Position numbers and translations under genes: made by a program. A DNA stretch of 64,000 bases from Legionella waltersii (lineage in GTDB: Bacteria; Pseudomonadota; Gammaproteobacteria; Legionellales; Legionellaceae), in NCBI RefSeq assembly GCF_001468085.1, contig NZ_LNZB01000041.1:21748-85747 (forward strand), read 5' to 3'. Of this stretch, positions 27,140-34,804 are shown one piece after another. How positions within the stretch are numbered: the first letter of the stretch is position 1; every line of letters starts with the position of its first letter. The notes under the pieces were generated by a model. It did not search any database. It saw nothing but the letters and a program-made list of their open reading frames with translations, and was not told where the DNA came from.

Positions 27140-29701
27140 CTATTCCATGGCTATTTCCTGAGCTGGTGGCCTTAAATTGTAATGTGAACTCATACAATGC
27201 CCATAAGCCCCCGCGTTAGCGATTAACAAGACGTCACCTTCCTTTGTATCAGGCAGTAAACGGTCGTAACCCAAGGTGTCTCCTGACTCGCAAATTGGGC
27301 CTACTATATGTGCAAAGCTTGATTTTTCTTCATGCAAACGAGTTAGGTTAACAATTTCATGGTAAGCGCCATACAAAGAGGGTCTTATTAAAGAGTTCAT
27401 TCCTGTCTCTATTCCAATAAAGCGGACTTTTCCTTTTTCCTTACACTGGGTCACTTTAGCAAGAATGACGCCACTGTCTGAAACAAAGTAGCGTCCTGGT
27501 TCAAGCCAAATTTCTAAGTTGGGGTATTGTGATTTTACAGCTAATAATTGAGCATCCAAGGCCGTAAAATCGAGAGGATGTTGTCCTGGTTTTTCAACCA
27601 CTCCTAAACCTCCACCTAAGTTAATTGACCTAACGTCAGAGAATTGATCGGTTAATGAGGCTAACATAGCAGCTGTTTGTTGCCATAAATCAGTAGATAG
27701 TATTCCACTTCCAGAATGAGCATGTAAACCAATCACCTTGATATGGTTGGATTTTGTTAATGAAATGACCTTACTGATGTCATTTTGAGTGATACCAAAT
27801 TTAGACTCATTTCCACCTGTCGACACGTGCTTATGATGACCAGCTCCGGTACCTGGGTCTATACGAATAATCACTTCGCGGTTTTTAAATAGTTCAGGCC
27901 AATTTTCAAGTGGATACAGACTATCAATAGTCACATAACAACCTGTCTCTAGAGCAAATGCATATTCAGATTTAGGGGCAAAATTCGGTGTAAATAAGAT
28001 TCTGTCCTTCTTTATAGTTGGGAAAAGACTTAAGACAAGTTCTAATTCCTGGACGGAAACGCATTCAAAGCCAATGCCTTCTTTCTCAAGTGTTTTTAAG
28101 ACAGAAGGAAATGGATTGGCTTTCATGGCATAAAATAAATTATCAATCGATTTGAGTGCTTTCAGTTGTTTCGCTCTGCTTGCTTGAGTAGGACTGTGAT
28201 ACACATAACAAGGAGATTGCATAGAGCTCGTAGTCAGTAATTGATCACGCTCAATTTCCCACCATGGGGTGGGGCGCACATTGGGCTTGCCGAATTCTTC
28301 ATGCCAACTTTTAGAATAGTAGAATATTTGTGGATTACTTTCGATAAGCAGATGGTGCAGCTTTTGACATAATTTGTCGGCTTGTGATTCGTCGACAACA
28401 AATGTTAAATTAAGATCGTTGGATGCTAAGGACATCAAGTACACCTGCTTCGCTTCAAATACTTCTAAAGCGGGGCCTAACTGAGGTAACACAGTACGGA
28501 TGTGGTGTCCTACCAAGCTAACCGCACTGCATGGTTCAATCAATTTAGCTCTGCCAAATTCGTTTAAGTCTTCAATTAAGCTGTTTATAGCTGGTCTGTC
28601 GTGAATTTTAGCATTAACATCAAGAGATATCGTGACGTTAAACTCAGACGAAGAGAGCAGGTCGACTGAAAATCCATGTTTTTTGAATGCCGCGAATACA
28701 TCAGCCAAGAAACCAACTTGTTGCCACATATTTAAGGTGTCAATTGAAATGAGAATGATGCTGTGTTTAACTTGAATGGATTTAATCAGAGGAGCAGACT
28801 CATCAATATCTTTAGTGATTAGCGTTCCTGAATGCTCAGGAAGCTGAGTGTATTTGACGACCATTGGTATGTTCGCGCGCCGTACAGGTGGTATACAGTT
28901 TGGATGCAATACTTTTGCTCCCATGGAAGCAATTTCTTGTGCTTCATCGTAGTTGAGCTGCTTAAGTAGACGAGCATGCGGTAACTGATGGGGATTCGCT
29001 GTATAAATGCCAGGAACATCCGTCCATATCTCACAAGCAGAGGCATGCAACTTTCCTGCGATGAGCGCAGCCGATGTATCAGAACCCCCACGTCCTAATA
29101 AAACCGTTTCTCCATGTGGATTTGAGGCAAAAAAACCTTGCGTGATGATGGCTTGAGCACCGCAATTGATGAAGTTATTGACTAGTTCAGGGCTGTATTC
29201 ACTGTCGCAACGAGCAGAAAGATAATTTACAGTGTCTCCGCCTAGGCTCGGTGTACTTACTAATAGCTCTCTTGCATCATACCATTTTACTTTTATTCCT
29301 TGCTTTTCAAGAAATGCATGACCTAGTCTTGTCATCATTAATTCACCTAAGCTTAGTATTTGAGCTTGGGTTTTAGCTGGGGCTTGCTTTAATAGAGCTA
29401 TACCTGTTAACCATTGATTGAGTTGGTGTAATTCTTGTGTAATTAATTCAGCGCTAACTTCAAGCTTTTCCGCTAAATGAAAATGAGTTGTTTCAATGTC
29501 TTGGTAGATGCTGTGGTGCTCATTTAATAATGCCGCCTCTATGGCTTTTTCAAGTTTATTGGATATTTGGGTTAAAGCTGAGCAAACAATGACTGGCTGA
29601 ACACTTGAACTCATGTGTTTTTTAGTGATAGCTGCGATATTATTCCATGTTTCTCGTGTAGATACGCTTGTACCGCCAAATTTGGTGACAATGTGATGCA
29701 T
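27140..29701 (-). CDS. lysAC: Bifunctional aspartate kinase / diaminopimelate decarboxylase
   Basis: Catalyses both the first and last steps of lysine synthesis in one 853-residue chain. Residues 1-460 are aspartokinase: KFGGTSV (7-13), the GRGGSDTSAALIA segment near 203, then two ACT regulatory domains (about 310-455), where lysine or threonine feedback is expected. After a linker with the PW-WEIERDQL segment, residues about 485-853 are a fold-III PLP decarboxylase with PLP Lys527 in NLFYAMKANP, HAHSGSG, NLGGGLGV, EPGRYFV and the active-site CESGDTLGYDR. Such fusions are known from Legionella, Coxiella and Xanthomonas relatives. No frameshift between domains. Its stop codon is 4 bp from the helicase gene. 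Confidence 0.95.
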   Translation of the reverse strand: MHHIVTKFGGTSVSTRETWNNIAAITKKHMSSSVQPVIVCSALTQISNKLEKAIEAALLNEHHSIYQDIETTHFHLAEKLEVSAELITQELHQLNQWLTGIALLKQAPAKTQAQILSLGELMMTRLGHAFLEKQGIKVKWYDARELLVSTPSLGGDTVNYLSARCDSEYSPELVNNFINCGAQAIITQGFFASNPHGETVLLGRGGSDTSAALIAGKLHASACEIWTDVPGIYTANPHQLPHARLLKQLNYDEAQEIASMGAKVLHPNCIPPVRRANIPMVVKYTQLPEHSGTLITKDIDESAPLIKSIQVKHSIILISIDTLNMWQQVGFLADVFAAFKKHGFSVDLLSSSEFNVTISLDVNAKIHDRPAINSLIEDLNEFGRAKLIEPCSAVSLVGHHIRTVLPQLGPALEVFEAKQVYLMSLASNDLNLTFVVDESQADKLCQKLHHLLIESNPQIFYYSKSWHEEFGKPNVRPTPWWEIERDQLLTTSSMQSPCYVYHSPTQASRAKQLKALKSIDNLFYAMKANPFPSVLKTLEKEGIGFECVSVQELELVLSLFPTIKKDRILFTPNFAPKSEYAFALETGCYVTIDSLYPLENWPELFKNREVIIRIDPGTGAGHHKHVSTGGNESKFGITQNDISKVISLTKSNHIKVIGLHAHSGSGILSTDLWQQTAAMLASLTDQFSDVRSINLGGGLGVVEKPGQHPLDFTALDAQLLAVKSQYPNLEIWLEPGRYFVSDSGVILAKVTQCKEKGKVRFIGIETGMNSLIRPSLYGAYHEIVNLTRLHEEKSSFAHIVGPICESGDTLGYDRLLPDTKEGDVLLIANAGAYGHCMSSHYNLRPPAQEIAME

Positions 29702-29826
29702 GATGATTTCCGTGCAAAATTAAAGCACATTAGCATGGACCAAAGGACTTGTACAAGTAGATGGAGTTAACTTTTTGTTTTTAGTTCATAAACAAACACA
29801 TAATTATTAATTATCAAACAATTGTA

Positions 29827-29858
29827 AGCCTTGGGAACGTCAATAGTTCACCAAGGCT
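29827..29858. other. Inverted repeat between small orphan gene and lysAC
   Basis: AGCCTTGG and CCAAGGCT pair, with a nested GAAC/GTTC. Read on the minus strand it follows the small gene ending at 29880 and could be its terminator, but no clear T-run is present. The rest of the 178-bp gap 29702-29879 is AT-rich and should contain the lysAC promoter. Confidence 0.4.
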
Positions 29859-29879
29859 GTACTTATAAAATGAGTTGCT

Positions 29880-30068
29880 TTAAAACGGGATGATAGAGGG
29901 GGCTTTAGGAGTTTTTGGATGTCCATCCTTATTGACTGGCTGTTTTTCATCGCTTAATCCACGAGGTGGAATCGAGCCAAACAATGTTGAAGCTCCATAC
30001 GCGATGCCTGCAATGGCAGCTGTTTCGAATGTTAGTCTTGTGGTTTGCTTGAAAAATTTACACAACAT
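29880..30068 (-). CDS. Small orphan protein with one hydrophobic segment
   Basis: The start at 30068 is chosen because AGAAGGAACG lies 6-13 bases upstream; an ATG at 30143 would add 25 charged residues and has no such site. The 62-residue product MLCKFFKQTTRLTFETAAIA... has one weak membrane segment (about 15-30) and a Pro/Lys-rich tail ending PKAPSIIPF. No family is recognised. It follows the carrier-like gene on the same strand after a stem-loop, and both have proline-rich tails. Confidence 0.5.
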   Translation of the reverse strand: MLCKFFKQTTRLTFETAAIAGIAYGASTLFGSIPPRGLSDEKQPVNKDGHPKTPKAPSIIPF

Positions 30069-30152
30069 AATTCGTTCCTTCTGGTTGTTTTCTTTTGGAG
30101 CATAAATCCTTTTTTTGCATCTGTCTACGTTTTTTGTTGACAAATGAAAATA

Positions 30153-30198
30153 AATACCACTGGATATGTTCTATATTTAGAAAAAATCCAGTGGTATT
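30153..30198 (-). terminator. Probable terminator of the carrier-like gene
   Basis: Perfect 13-base arms AATACCACTGGAT (30153-30165) and ATCCAGTGGTATT (30186-30198) flank a 20-base loop, 26 bp past the stop codon at 30224. On the minus strand the stem is followed by TATTTTCATTT. Confidence 0.55.
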
Positions 30199-30223
30199 GG
30201 TAGCTTTTATTTCTAGCTTGTTC

Positions 30224-31450
30224 CTACACTTTGAGGCTAGTTGAAGATGGTACGCTCTCTTTTTCAGGTGTAGGAATAATTGGGGTTGGTGTAGGTGTTT
30301 CCTGGCCTTTAGTAACGACGGGGACTCCGTCTTTTGGTAGGACAGGTAGTGGAGTTGGTGTTGCCACCGGTTTATCAGAATCTTTAGATCCAAAGAAGGT
30401 GACCCGTTTACTTTTGGCATAATCGTACATGTTTTCTGCAGGTTTCTCACCCAATACATCAGACACGCTTGAAATAATACCAAAAATTGCACCGGTTAAT
30501 ACTGCTCTAACAGGTACTTGTTTGAAATATTGAGTAAAGAAATACCTGGATGTACCATAGGGATTTAAAAACATTTCTTTGGCAGCTGAACCTAATACTT
30601 GGAAGGAGTATGGTGACTGCAATTTGCGATTTTGCACGGTCGTTTTACCTTGCATGATATCGGCATAATAATCAAACGGAAAGCTAAACATGGTTGCTGT
30701 AAAGCCGGTCATTACTCCAGACACTAAATGCCTGCTGCTCTCTGGTCCAAAGGTGATTTTGTTTGCCATTATTTCTTCTAAAACACAAAGAAAATACAAA
30801 TTAAGAAGACTTTTAGAGGTCTTAGCTGCAAATCCTGTAGACATTAATTTTGCGTTGTTGACTACTGATTCCTTGTTAAACCTGAAACGAATAATTTCCA
30901 TATTTGCAGGAGTTAATATCCCAAGTTTTTGAAGTTGAGAAACCGAGTTAGAACGTCCAGTAACAAGTGACTCACCCACAGCTGACCAAAATAGAAAGGG
31001 AAATTGCCCTCTCGTTTTAGCAGATGGTTCAACAGCGTGCTCCTCCGATTTTGCAGAGCTTCCTTTTACATTCGTGACATACGCTGTACGCATTAAAGAA
31101 CCCTTGAGGCCTGAAAAAGTTCCTGCGTAAAGACTTTTAACAACAGCCTGGAAAGGGAAGCTAGTTGCGCTAGTTGCTGGTACTGTAAAAGCAGCTGTTA
31201 ATTTACCTGATTGTGTTCCTTTAACTAAAATGGTTTTGATCGGACTTTGGACAGAAACAATGGCACCACTAATAACACTAGCTTTTGTCATGAAATTTAA
31301 AAAATCCCAGGCAAGAGGTTTATACTCAGCTAGGGGAGTTGTCATCACTGGAGTTTTGGCTAAATATTGTGGAAATAAGGACCATGTCTTTTGCTTTGGC
31401 ATAGTTGGTTGTGGACTTGTTTGTGTGGTTGTCTCTTTTTTTGCTTGCAT
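30224..31450 (-). CDS. Mitochondrial-carrier-like protein, candidate Dot/Icm effector (LncP type)
   Basis: A 408-residue protein with degenerate features of the eukaryotic mitochondrial carrier family: three units spaced by about 95 residues. Unit 1 has SGAIVSVQSPIKTILVKG (61-78) then YAGTFSGLKGSLMRTAYV (108-125). Unit 2 has SAVGESLVTGRSNSVSQLQK (156-175). Unit 3 has LVSGVMTGFTATMFSFPFDY (242-261) followed by YADIMQGK, close to the carrier signature P-x-[DE]-x-x-[KR]. The C-terminal 60 residues are Pro/Thr rich. L. pneumophila LncP is a Dot/Icm-delivered nucleotide carrier of similar size in host mitochondria, so a host-mitochondrial role is a reasoned inference, not proven. A PmrA-type box lies in its promoter. 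Confidence 0.6.
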   Translation of the reverse strand: MQAKKETTTQTSPQPTMPKQKTWSLFPQYLAKTPVMTTPLAEYKPLAWDFLNFMTKASVISGAIVSVQSPIKTILVKGTQSGKLTAAFTVPATSATSFPFQAVVKSLYAGTFSGLKGSLMRTAYVTNVKGSSAKSEEHAVEPSAKTRGQFPFLFWSAVGESLVTGRSNSVSQLQKLGILTPANMEIIRFRFNKESVVNNAKLMSTGFAAKTSKSLLNLYFLCVLEEIMANKITFGPESSRHLVSGVMTGFTATMFSFPFDYYADIMQGKTTVQNRKLQSPYSFQVLGSAAKEMFLNPYGTSRYFFTQYFKQVPVRAVLTGAIFGIISSVSDVLGEKPAENMYDYAKSKRVTFFGSKDSDKPVATPTPLPVLPKDGVPVVTKGQETPTPTPIIPTPEKESVPSSTSLKV

Positions 31451-31486
31451 GATTGTCTTCTTTGGTTTTGTGTCTATTTACTGATC

Positions 31487-31519
31487 ATTGTATTCGATGA
31501 ATCTTAAGACAATATTAAC
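31487..31519 (-). promoter_or_regulatory. PmrA-type box and -10 element of the carrier-like gene
   Basis: On the minus strand GTTAAT, five bases, CTTAAG (31519 down to 31503) fits the PmrA/BasR pattern YTTAAK-N5-YTTAAK with one mismatch at the first base. TACAAT (31492-31487) lies 10 bases further on, so the box covers the -35 region, as in known PmrA-activated promoters. PmrA controls many Dot/Icm effectors in Legionella. The rest of the 316-bp divergent gap 31451-31766 is AT-rich, and no other site is clear. Confidence 0.55.
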
Positions 31520-31766
31520 AAAGTAAATAAAATTAAATCATAAATTATACTCTGCATACATTGTGAACAGAATCAGAATAAAACCTTGGGTTTAGCCAAC
31601 TAATCACCAAAAGAGAAAGATTAAAAATCAATGTGAAAATAAATTGTCTATTTAACGCATCAATTAAAAAAATTAATTTTTTAAACGTTTTAAATCAAAA
31701 TGAATTCATTTATTATCCATTTTACTATTCGAACAATAGGAACGACTTATAACTAAGGAGTGTGGC

Positions 31767-33191
31767 GTGAACATTAGACACAAGCCCCTAAAAACAAAGG
31801 TTAACACCGCTGTGATAGGCATTTTAGCCTCTTCAGTAGTTCATGCGGGTGGCTTCTCCTTGTACACCGAAGGTACAGGGTATGCTACAGGTAACTTTGC
31901 TGCAGGTATTGCTGCAGAAGCTTATGATGCTTCTACTGGGTGGTACAACCCTGCAGGTTTGGCTTTAATTCGTGATCAGCAAGCCGTGTTTGGTGGAGTT
32001 GGTGTGTTCCCCACTGCCAAATTAAGCGGTACAAGTACATTCACCCAAGTAAGCCCTGTGTTGGGTACTTTAAATTATATACAGACTTTTGCAGATCTAA
32101 ACGGTGCTGAAAATGCATTTGTTCCTTCATTTCACTACGCGAGACCTTTAGGGGAGAATGCAACGTTTGGTTTTAGTGTAACTTCACCTTTCGGATTATC
32201 AACCGATTGGGGGCCTGATTCTCCCGTGCGTTACCAAGGGTCGTTTACAGAACTAATTACGACAAACATTTCTCCCGAGCTAGGGGCAAAAGTAACGGAT
32301 AACCTTGCTCTAGGAGCTGGTTTAGATTTGCAGTATGCAAGAGTTAAATTTAATCGGATTTTAGGTTTGCCCACTGTATTCAATGTCCTTGGGAATCCAT
32401 ATGGAAGTGACTCCTTAACGTATAACAAAGGTGATTCCTGGAGTGTGGGGTTTCATGCTGGCATTATGGCCATGTTCAACGACAATCACACCAGATTGGG
32501 CCTGAACTATCAGTCCGAAATGAGGCATAAGTTTAGAGGTTACAGCCAATTAACAGGCCCACTTGCTGGAAGTACTAGTGTATTTGGGGTTATTAGCGAT
32601 GGTGTATTTAGATCAGATGATTTGTACAGTAGTGCCATTGATCTACCAGATGTCGTAACTCTAAGTGCTTATCATGATTTAAATGAAAAAGTTGCTTTAT
32701 TGGCATCTGTTGTATACAACGGATGGAGTAGCTTTAAAAACATTGAATTGTTTAATATTGCTGCTCCATCAATAAGAGCTGATGGAGCCATTTCACGTGT
32801 TTATGCATCAAACAGCTCTCCTCAAAATTATAAAGACACTGTCAGAGTAGCACTAGGTGCTAATTATCACGTGAATGAGAAAATAATGCTACGAGTCGGT
32901 GGTGGATATGATCCAACACCAACAAATGATATCGACAGAGATGTTCGTTTACCAGATACTGATCGCTGGGCATTATCCATAGGCGGCCATTATCAAGCTA
33001 CTGACGCCTTAGGTTTTGAGCTGGGTTATACACACCTATTTCCTGCAAGCCATCCTGTGATAAACAGAACGGATGCTCTAGCACCTGGAGTAACTTACAA
33101 CGTTAGCGCTGTGGGTAAAGCTGGCGCTAGTTTAGTTGGTATTCAGGCTACTTGGACAATGGATAAAGAAAAACCCGTCTCTACAAAATAA
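31767..33191 (+). CDS. FadL/TodX-family outer membrane hydrophobic-substrate channel
   Basis: Outer membrane beta barrel of 474 residues for uptake of long-chain fatty acids or other hydrophobic compounds. The start is GTG, set by AAGGAG six bases upstream (31755-31760). A signal peptide (about 1-27, ending SSVVHA) is followed by GGFSLYTEGTGYATGNFAAG, the N-terminal hatch typical of FadL, and by the STGWYNPAGLAL (NPA) motif. Alternating strand patterns continue to the end. The last residue is Lys, not the aromatic residue usual for outer membrane proteins. It is monocistronic with a strong terminator. Confidence 0.9.
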   Translation: MNIRHKPLKTKVNTAVIGILASSVVHAGGFSLYTEGTGYATGNFAAGIAAEAYDASTGWYNPAGLALIRDQQAVFGGVGVFPTAKLSGTSTFTQVSPVLGTLNYIQTFADLNGAENAFVPSFHYARPLGENATFGFSVTSPFGLSTDWGPDSPVRYQGSFTELITTNISPELGAKVTDNLALGAGLDLQYARVKFNRILGLPTVFNVLGNPYGSDSLTYNKGDSWSVGFHAGIMAMFNDNHTRLGLNYQSEMRHKFRGYSQLTGPLAGSTSVFGVISDGVFRSDDLYSSAIDLPDVVTLSAYHDLNEKVALLASVVYNGWSSFKNIELFNIAAPSIRADGAISRVYASNSSPQNYKDTVRVALGANYHVNEKIMLRVGGGYDPTPTNDIDRDVRLPDTDRWALSIGGHYQATDALGFELGYTHLFPASHPVINRTDALAPGVTYNVSAVGKAGASLVGIQATWTMDKEKPVSTK

Positions 33192-33209
33192 GTGGATTTA
33201 ATCTCGTAC

Positions 33210-33243
33210 AATAAAAAAGCCACTACTAAGTGGCTTTTTTATT
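33210..33243. terminator. Bidirectional intrinsic terminator
   Basis: AATAAAAAAGCCACT and AGTGGCTTTTTTATT pair perfectly over a 4-base loop. The A-run and T-run serve both the fadL-like gene (+) and the convergent secreted orphan gene (-). Confidence 0.9.
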
Positions 33244-33265
33244 CGTCATAGACGCTAGACGCCAT

Positions 33266-33658
33266 TTAGTCTTTTGATATTTCTGCCTCACCTGGGGCGA
33301 TTGCTTTTAATGTGTAGCCTTGTGCAGAGAGTACTTTAGGCTCAATGTCACCAGTATCTAAATTCAATGAGACGTAACCAATGTCAATTGGATTGGCTGT
33401 ATTCGTTGCCATTTTTATTAATGCAGAGCATTTACCGTTTGTAGTGTGACCATAGCAAGCAAACTTCACTAAATTCCAATACACTTGGCCTGTGGAATGG
33501 GCTGCCGTTGGGTAAGGAGAGGGGATGGTTCCAGCGATATAAGCATTGGACTCTTCATTCGTATTGTTGTGTGTTGTTAAATATAGGGGTGCTGCTAAAG
33601 CGCTTACTGTACTAAAACCTAAGGCTAAAGCCGATAGATTTTTAAGCATTGCTTTCAT
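33266..33658 (-). CDS. Small secreted protein of unknown function
   Basis: A 130-residue protein with a signal peptide (MLKNLSALALGFSTVSALAA), preceded by AGGAGAAATTA before the ATG. The mature part has two Cys (KFACYG and GKCSAL) about 10 residues apart, likely a disulphide, and a beta-rich C-terminal half. No family is recognised. It is convergent with the FadL-type gene, with which it shares the terminator. Confidence 0.65.
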   Translation of the reverse strand: MKAMLKNLSALALGFSTVSALAAPLYLTTHNNTNEESNAYIAGTIPSPYPTAAHSTGQVYWNLVKFACYGHTTNGKCSALIKMATNTANPIDIGYVSLNLDTGDIEPKVLSAQGYTLKAIAPGEAEISKD

Positions 33659-33795
33659 TAATTTCTCCTGTAAATTGGTAGTGTACTGCGCGAGGCAATC
33701 TTTTTTAATATATTGGATTGCTTAGTCGCAGGCAAGCCTTATTAAGTTTATAGCGATTTCTCAGAATTACTTTTGATTGAATTGACCTATTTTAA

Positions 33796-34785
33796 TCAAG
33801 ATAGTGAGTTAAGTAGACGAGCCATGTCTTTTGCAAAATAAGTAATGATAAAATCCGCTCCGGATCGCTTGATTGCAAGCAAACTTTCCATCATAGCTTG
33901 TTGTTCATTAATCAATTGCTGCTTAGCAGCATATTTTATCATGGAGTATTCACCACTGACTTGATAGGCACATAGAGGAACTTCAGGAAAATGTTGCTTA
34001 AGTTTATAAAGAATATCAAGATAAAATCCGGCTGGTTTTACCATGATCATATCAGCACCTTCTTCAACATCTAAAGCAGCCTCTCTAAGTGCCTCATTGC
34101 TGTTAGCAGGATCCATTTGATAGGATTTTCTATCACCAAATTTAGGTGCTCCTTCTGCAGCTTCTCGAAAAGGTCCATACAAACATGAACAATACTTGGC
34201 GCTGTAACTTAAAATTGGAGTTTCTTGGAATCCTTCTTGGTCCAGGGCTTCACGGATAGCTGATACCATTCCATCAATCATACCACTGGGTGCTACCCAG
34301 TCTGCTCCTGCCTTTGCATGACTCACTGCTTGTTTTGCCAGTAGTTCTAATGTTGCATCAGTATTTAAATTCTCTCCATTTAAGATGCCACAATGACCAT
34401 GATCAGTGTATTCGCAAAAGCATAGATCGCTAATGACGATTAAATCCTTATTGATGGATTTGATGGTTCGAATGGCTTGTTGCACTATACCATTATCGTT
34501 AAACGATTCACTGCCAATAGCGTCTTTGTGTTTTGGAATTCCGAAAAGAAGTACCCCTGGTAACCCGAGCTGAGAAATGGCATTAATTTCTTCATGAAGA
34601 CAATCCAAGCTCAATTGGTATTGTCCAGGCATTGAGGGGATTTCTCTTTTATTTGTTAAACACTCACTAATAAATAGAGGGGCAATAAATTGAGTTGGGT
34701 GTAATCTTGTTTCACGAACCAAGGTTCTCACCATTGCATTTTTACGTAAGCGAGTTAATCGTAGTGGTATGTGATATGGCTTCAT
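33796..34785 (-). CDS. hemB: Delta-aminolevulinic acid dehydratase (porphobilinogen synthase)
   Basis: Condenses two 5-aminolevulinates to porphobilinogen in haem synthesis. The ATG at 34785 is preferred (GGGGA eight bases upstream) over a TTG 15 bases earlier, giving 329 residues. The zinc site reads DLCFCEYTDHGHCG, with all three cysteines, so it is a Zn-dependent enzyme. The two active-site lysines are in SYSAKYCSCLYGPFRE and MIMVKPAGFYLDI. It follows tamB on the same strand with 19 bp between, so it may be partly co-transcribed. Confidence 0.95.
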   Translation of the reverse strand: MKPYHIPLRLTRLRKNAMVRTLVRETRLHPTQFIAPLFISECLTNKREIPSMPGQYQLSLDCLHEEINAISQLGLPGVLLFGIPKHKDAIGSESFNDNGIVQQAIRTIKSINKDLIVISDLCFCEYTDHGHCGILNGENLNTDATLELLAKQAVSHAKAGADWVAPSGMIDGMVSAIREALDQEGFQETPILSYSAKYCSCLYGPFREAAEGAPKFGDRKSYQMDPANSNEALREAALDVEEGADMIMVKPAGFYLDILYKLKQHFPEVPLCAYQVSGEYSMIKYAAKQQLINEQQAMMESLLAIKRSGADFIITYFAKDMARLLNSLS

Positions 34786-34804
34786 CAAATAATTCCCCAA
34801 TAGT

